The notes below the pieces were generated by a model, which did no database searches, was not told the origin of the DNA, and saw nothing but the letters and a program-made list of their open reading frames with translations. 64,000 nt of DNA from Reticulitermes lucifugus (taxonomy: Eukaryota; Arthropoda; Insecta; Blattodea; Rhinotermitidae). The stretch is taken from positions 1,530 to 65,529 of the forward strand of contig JAKCWW010001022.1 of the NCBI GenBank assembly GCA_026260175.1, written 5' to 3'. Made by a program: the position numbers and the translations under genes. This document shows positions 58,020 through 64,000 of the stretch, one piece after another. Each line of letters begins with the position of its first letter. Position 1 is the first letter of the stretch.

Positions 58020-61000
58020 CTTGACGTCACAGGGTTTCTCGAGTTTCGAGCGCTTAATGTTGAATACGGTGTAACAGAGGTACTTCGTGTTCACTTACGT
58101 GTAGCAGTCAACCCCACTAAAGTCAGGGAAGAAGGTCGATGTATGTTTGGCAATCATGGCGCTCATGACTTTCCGCTCTCTGTCTAAGCTTACAGTCTGC
58201 ACCCAGTTTGCACTGTCCTGTATCAGCCAGCCCAACGCGCTTTGTTGCTAGCGTGGTGTGCACGGATTAGCTATACGACTGGAAAAGGTTGTAGAGAATT
58301 GCGCTGGAGGGGGTAGCGCAATACCTCTAGAAGATGTGAAGGGAGTCCCCTTGAGGCTGCTTTTCCTGGTCTGAGCACAGATTCAAGTCTTGCTTAGCGT
58401 CGTGTTCCTGTCTTGTATGTAGGTGGATGACTCATCCCACGTCAAGCAGAATAAAGAGAGGTTTACCACGCACATATTTTTCAGGCCTTCACGGCGGGTG
58501 TTGCCAAAAGTAGGTTTTTGTGTTACTACACCGTGTAGGCAGTTTTCTCCGACGTCTCGGATGAATGTGTTGTCCCCTTCGTCGTTGTAGCCGAATTAGT
58601 TTCAACTGAATGCTGATGGAGGCAGCATTTCTCCGAATTGTCGGAATAATTTGATTATCCTACAGAGTGTAATAACCCAAAAGACTGTAATTTGGAATTT
58701 GTAAGGACTATCTTCTGCCGTGTATTTTGTGGGACGACGTAACTTTCACGTCAGTCACACAAAATGGGTGACAAAATGTCTTAAGTGCACTTAAGAGCAT
58801 CTTTATCTTATCTAACTTTGATATATAAGGTTCTATTTCCTTCCAATACTTATCCATGCCATTGACCGTTAAAACCCGTAGGTCAGGGCTGTGTAAACTC
58901 GAATTGGCGGAGCCCCTACTGCTCATACAAGTTACAGTTGCTCCAACACTCCCCTCTATTACCATAAACACAGCATAATCTAATGGCCGTGGATCTGTAA
59001 TACAAGCTGGTGGAGAGACCAGCAAAAATTAAAGTGCCTAATAAAAATACACAATTCAAAAGCAACTATTTAAACTATAAAAAATTAAACAAACCAAATC
59101 ATCAATACTTGCAGGAAAGTGTAGATAATTAGAACAAATATATAAACACAGCAAAAAATATTGTTCCTATATTGAAGAGAGTCTCCACACAGACCAGTAA
59201 TAACTTGGCAGTGCTGTTAGGTGGTGGGAATACCTGACCCTTCAAAGTGCAGTGGTAAGTATACGTATCGCCTTCTTTAACAAGCACAAAGCTTTGCATT
59301 TCACCGAGAGAAAATGTTTATATTTTCCGTATACTTCTCTGAAAAAAGAGAGCAATTATTTCTATGAAAAAGATTGACAAATTGGTTTTTGTAATGGAGA
59401 CAGAGTATGTTTTCTGGAAAGCAGGGCCTAAATTTGCATATGTCATAGAGATGAAGTTTAGTTTTTAAATGGTTAAGGCATTAGCACGTAAGCCGGATAG
59501 AGAGGAACTGCATTACAAGTACAATCATCCTGTTATCTGTAAGTCATTACTGAATTCCTGAATTACTGCCAGATACTTTAATAGTACAATCGTCCATTGA
59601 ACTACGATAGTGTTTCAAAGGGCTTTATAAAGTTACCAATATACGTATTTCCTATTTTTCAGTTACTTGGTCGCTGATAACTGTATATATGTTATTAACA
59701 TTTGTTAAATTAATTTGCCGGACCATTATTCATTTTTCTACGAAAATAAATCAAAATTAACTCTGGGTTAACATTGATATTTTTGATACGTCATTCTGAC
59801 TTTGGATTAATCGTGTTTATAAAACACTATAAAACTTTCCATTACAGACGTACGCTAAAATAATTGTTACTTAATATATCAGTTCTGGGACGTGATCCTG
59901 CGTCATGGGATACTTATAATTATCTAGAAACTTCGGGAAACAAACACTCAGTGATGCAACTCCACATACCAAAACTGATAACCCATCAGTGCCGCTGCAA
60001 TAAGCTAAAATCTCAATTTTGTTAAATTTTTAATCCAAATCCCTCTGTCCATTACTTTCATTTAGCTAAATTATATCAAACACAAACACTGGAATAAACT
60101 CCTACGTACTTCCACAAATGTGACAATCACCTTTCTCTTGCTGTATCAATGATACAAGCAAAGAGATTTTGTTGGTATCAGGAAGTTCCGACAATCACAA
60201 AAATGTGCATTTACTTTTGTGTGTAATTGGCGAAGCTCCCTTCTCTAATACGGTACATAACTCCTTTCTCTAGCAAAATTATTACTATGTAACAGTATTT
60301 TATGAAATACTCGCTCAATGTTAATATGGAATTTCTTTAATATTAGAAACTTTAAATTCTGTTGCATTCTTCAATTGAAATTCCATCACCTGTAGGTCCC
60401 AGCCCGACCTACAGAACTGGAAATTTATTATTTGTCTGTACTACATTTCCAGTGAGTTCTCCCATTGAACTGCACATAAGATAAATTAGCTACTTTTCAC
60501 ACAGCACTCTGTACATTAAAAAACACATTTTTAAAGTCACACAGCTTTAGTCATTAAACTGAGATTGATTAAAGAATACTTGTAAAAAATTAAATTATAT
60601 CCTCACCATGACACTCATCTTTCACTGCTTATGCAGGAATTAACTTTCTTTACGTAGAAATAATTAAATTAAAACACGGGATTGGTGGATGTACGTACAT
60701 ATATAACGAAGAAGAAAGTTTCTGATATTCAATTATCTTTGAAGGGTGGCATAAAATTTATCTCTCTTGTGGGGTCGTGAATGGAGACGTGTTAAAACTA
60801 GGGAAGACACTTCTAACCAAGTGGGGTTTAGGATTTCTTATTACGAAATTCAGAATTTGTGTACTACAAAAATCCTCTTTGTTACGTCCTGAAAACGTAT
60901 TCAAATAATTTGAAAATTTGCTTCTTTTAGCTCAGTAACTTGTGTTATTAGATCTGGGTTTGCGACACGGATTCGTTACGTGACAATAAAACAAAATTCC

Positions 61001-62730
61001 TGTGAGAAAACGTCGTCGAATACACGTATTTATATTTTAAGTAGTATACAAAGACGAAGATTGTACAGAAATATTGACTTGAATAGTAAATTTAGAATTT
61101 ATGAAGGTAAGAACTGGACTGAATTCTCTCACATTCCTCGCCACTAGCAGCGTTTGGTTTCAGCAGTATTAAAACTTCAGTTTCTACTGCAAGAGCGCTA
61201 ACTTGTGATTAACAAACTACATTTTCGCAGTTTTCTACGTTACCATTTTTATACTCTTTTAATATTTGCCGCTTTCAAAAAGTTAAAAAATTGGTAAAGA
61301 CTGAAGAAAATATAGATTAAAACGTAACTGAAACCACTGAAAAGTAAACCATAGGAAAATTTGTTATTCATTTTAATTACTTCAATTTTAGATATCAATG
61401 TCATTATTATCATTTAAGAGGCTAGAACCTTTGAACTTCTTTCTCACTTTCCCAAATAGTTGCATTAACTATTTATTATGCAGTTGTAAGTATGTGCTTC
61501 GCCTGTTCTAACATTCAGGAAACGCATTTTTCCTAATCAGCATAATTTATGTTTTCCGTGTATAATTATAAGAACAAATACTCATTCTTTTTTGCAAGCA
61601 CTTGAACCGATTGCTCTTGGTAATGGAAGAGCAGCCTTTTTTCTGTGGAGTATAAATTAGACTTTTAAATATTATTAAATTTATTTCATATTTCACAGGC
61701 TTGAGTGATTACAAACTAAACAATTAAATACCGTAAAATCCGAAATTAATTTTTCGTCATTTCTTTAGATACAAATATAAGTTAAATTGCCACTTAACGA
61801 AAATTCAATACAAAAAATATTTTAGATATCCATGGACAACTAATTTTTTTTATCCACCTTCAAGGACAAAACTTTCCGCAGACGGTCGGTGGCGAATAGA
61901 ACTTTTTAAACAAAGAGTGAAATATAGCAAAGAATAACAATTAAAGGACTATACGCATATCGCAGTGCGAAAGTATCTACAACCGTCAGTTTAATTATGT
62001 CGAAAGCCGGAAGGTTGCCCCAAGGCGTATATTTTATATAAAATTATTTTTCAGTTTTCTCAATTGTTTCTGTGGAAATATTTTTCTTCTTGGTACACAT
62101 TTAATTTACCCTCGAGTTGAGCGCAAAAGGGCGTTGGGTCCTTCATTTAGCGTGTCCATTATTATTGTCTTATTTTAAGCAAAGTTTGGGTGTACCGAAA
62201 AAAGTTAGGATTTCTCCCCAGTTAAATTTAATCAAAATTCGTTCAAGGGTTCGTGATTTATTTATGCGTAGAGACAGAGATATGCGGAAAATAATAAACA
62301 CTCTTTGCAAATTTTCGTTGCGAGGTTGTCATAGAGCATACTCCTAAAAACCGGAACACAAACTATATTAATTTACTTCTACATAATCGATTACTTCAAC
62401 ATTTGTTAAAAAGGTAGTAATTCTTTGGGGTCGTTTTCCAAAATGACTGCAGTATTTCCTGGTGAAACAGAAATGGAAATGATTTTACAATCAGTTACGT
62501 CATACGAAATGTCAGACAACAACGATGGCACAGAAACACTCTGTCGTTTAAAATAATGTGTACCATAATATTTGCACTATCACGTACCGCACAAATGGTA
62601 TAGACACACCCGTCTGGTAAGTTGGTGGCGGTTCATAGGATGGAATACTAATTCATGTACCACGCAGCAGCATTCCGTGAAATGTATAACATCGGTGTCT
62701 GCATATTTGATCAAATAAAGTTAGAGATAT
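58020..62730. other. Unassigned DNA
   Basis: No gene recognised over about 4.7 kb. A minus-strand frame of 105 codons (58708-59025) and a plus frame of 76 codons (62117-62347) have no domain I know. A perfect 9-pair hairpin CTGTAGGTC/GACCTACAG lies at 60390-60414. The stretch 58190-58560 is GC-richer and includes TTTTCTCCGACGTCTCGG, which has the look of a Penelope-type tail but lacks the core boxes. Confidence 0.35.
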
Positions 62731-62734
62731 CCCT

Positions 62735-62990
62735 GTGAAAGCCAGTAAGACTTATGGGAAAGTGGAGTTGTAAGTTCACTCATTCGTAAAGATAACACTA
62801 GATGGAGCTGATGGTCAGCTTCGTGCTCCGGTTGCTTTAATCTTAGGCAAGGCTATCCTCTTTGGGCCTCACAGCCCTTCTGGGAACTTTGGAGAAGGGA
62901 AATCACTTGCCGCTGCAGGGAATCGAATCACGACTCGTCGGATGCCCGGCCCACATTCCAGTCACTATACACACTACGATACCGTGACTC
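62735..62990 (-). repeat. tRNA-derived SINE, family 2
   Basis: Plus-strand text CACTCATTCGTAAAGATAAC, actagatggagctgatggtcagc and cgtgctccggttgctttaa matches the body of the 29.2 kb SINE in complement. On the minus strand the head is GGGAGTCACGGTATCGTAGTG with a degraded box A, and box B is CGTGATTCGATTCCC. The tail is lost or changed. Confidence 0.7.
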
Positions 62991-62994
62991 CCAT

Positions 62995-64000
62995 GTTGAC
63001 CACATGTGGTTGGTTACTTGCCTTCTGCCCGAAAAAGAAAGGAATCTGTCACCAGAGAGGCCATCTGTGAGCCATTGCATAGTCTGTATTTCAGAAGAGA
63101 GCAGACAAAATATAAAGCAAAGAGCGAGTTTTATGTACCCTCTGCTTTAATATTTAAAAACGTACTTTTCAAACACAAGGTTTATATATGTTTCATGTCA
63201 TTCTCATAGGAAACAGCTTTTTCCCTATACACCTTAAAAAACTGGTCTTTCTAAGTGACACGAAGATTTTTCGGTTAGTTAGGAAATAAAGTTCTATGCA
63301 TCATGTAGGTAAACTTCATTCTTAAAATGGTTTGCAGGTTATCCGTATCGCACACCTCTTTACAATCTTTCATTTGTCTGTGAATAAGTAATATTACGTA
63401 ATTAAGGTATCTACATATCTATTCATTGTATGAAAATAATAGCCCCACCATTCGGAAAGTTTCCAATTTTACCGCAAAAACTTTTTAAATAGTCTGCGTT
63501 TACTCTTCGTCATTAAAGTAAAAATTTCACTGTTGAATGACTAAAATTCCTGCTTCCTGCTCGTATGGTCTTGGTTTGAAACCTCGGCCTGGAGATCAGC
63601 TTTAATGACTAAGAGCTTTCATGACTGGTTTCTGTCTGCCCCTCAATATAAAGTTCAGGATATTGCCTAAAATTAGGCCAGGATCTAGTCTGTCAACATC
63701 GTTGCCAGTTCAGTATTTATTAGGCCATAATCATCTTAGATATCGGCTTTATACTCCTAGAAGCTTAGCTACCAACAACGTTGTTAAATAAACTACGTCT
63801 ATCATACTGAATTTCCGCCACTTTTCCCGCCTACAATGAAGCTATAATGCACAAATTTGTTTAGGTATTGTTTTATGTGAGTGCGAATCTTTAGTTCTCT
63901 CCGCAATGTAGGGGAACATGTTGAAGAGGAGAGTATATTTATGTGAAATAAGGTGATAAAATTGAAAGGAAATGATGGCAACATGTGACAAAGTGAGCTA
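62995..64000. other. Unassigned DNA
   Basis: No gene recognised. GGTTTGAAACCTCGG at about 63574 is a weak box B-like motif without a box A. Confidence 0.4.

Noticed and set aside
58708-59025. 105-codon minus-strand frame with ordinary amino-acid composition
   Set aside because: No domain, signal peptide or homologous block recognised, and no splice or promoter context that would support a gene.
1-64000. CRISPR arrays, operons or bacterial insertion sequences
   Set aside because: No regularly spaced repeats, no ribosome-binding sites and no long adjacent frames. SINEs, LINEs and microsatellites show nuclear eukaryotic DNA.
1-64000. LTR retroelement or endogenous virus copies
   Set aside because: I looked for paired long terminal repeats and for protease, integrase or envelope-type blocks and recognised none; very old fragments could be missed by eye.

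Overview
This looks like a gene-poor, AT-rich stretch of a large insect nuclear genome. The best guess is a polyneopteran insect (cockroach, termite, stick insect or orthopteran kin). The reasons are the tRNA-derived SINEs with a GGTAAAGGTAAAG-type tail, the many fragments of one RTE/BovB-type LINE with a GTTA-type 3' tail, and the mix of mariner, piggyBac, Harbinger and hAT remnants. The species guess rests on remembered repeat families and is weak. I find no supportable host protein-coding gene: the open frames are short and lack convincing domains, except where they fall in transposable elements. One unsequenced gap (N run) lies at 39330-39582.

Layout. 1-14 kb: SINE copies, LINE 3' ends on both strands, a 760-bp imperfect palindrome (5.54-6.29 kb) and a pogo-like MITE (10.9-11.2 kb). 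14-30 kb: mostly unassigned AT-rich DNA with microsatellites, a tRNA-Leu(CAG)-like sequence (22.6 kb), a LINE insertion with a perfect 12-bp target-site duplication (23.5 kb), three Penelope-like ends (24.8, 26.6, 29.6 kb) and several SINEs. 30-38 kb: a hAT-like MITE inside a divergent tandem repeat, a GTN-triplet tract, two opposed LINE tails and two SINEs. 38.8-44 kb is the densest mobile-element block: a mariner copy with terminal inverted repeats, a PIF/Harbinger transposase end, a 583-bp internally deleted LINE with a perfect 11-bp duplication, and a second Tc1/mariner remnant. 46-52 kb: two inverted copies of a second SINE family, a shortened piggyBac-like transposase and LINE ends. 54-58 kb: a decayed member of a multicopy arthropod protein family of uncertain class, then a hAT-like element carrying a Penelope-like piece. 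58-64 kb: unassigned apart from a SINE near 62.8 kb.

The most interesting signal is a recurring short motif on both strands: CTGATGA or a close variant, a small stem-loop, then GAAAC. It occurs at about eight places (1.8, 5.6, 6.2, 12.7, 24.8, 26.6, 29.6 and 57.3 kb). This is the core layout of a hammerhead ribozyme, known from Penelope-like retroelements. At least three copies keep both core boxes intact. The 5.54-6.29 kb palindrome appears to be two such ends pointing outward. Ribozyme activity is inference; nothing here was folded or searched by program.
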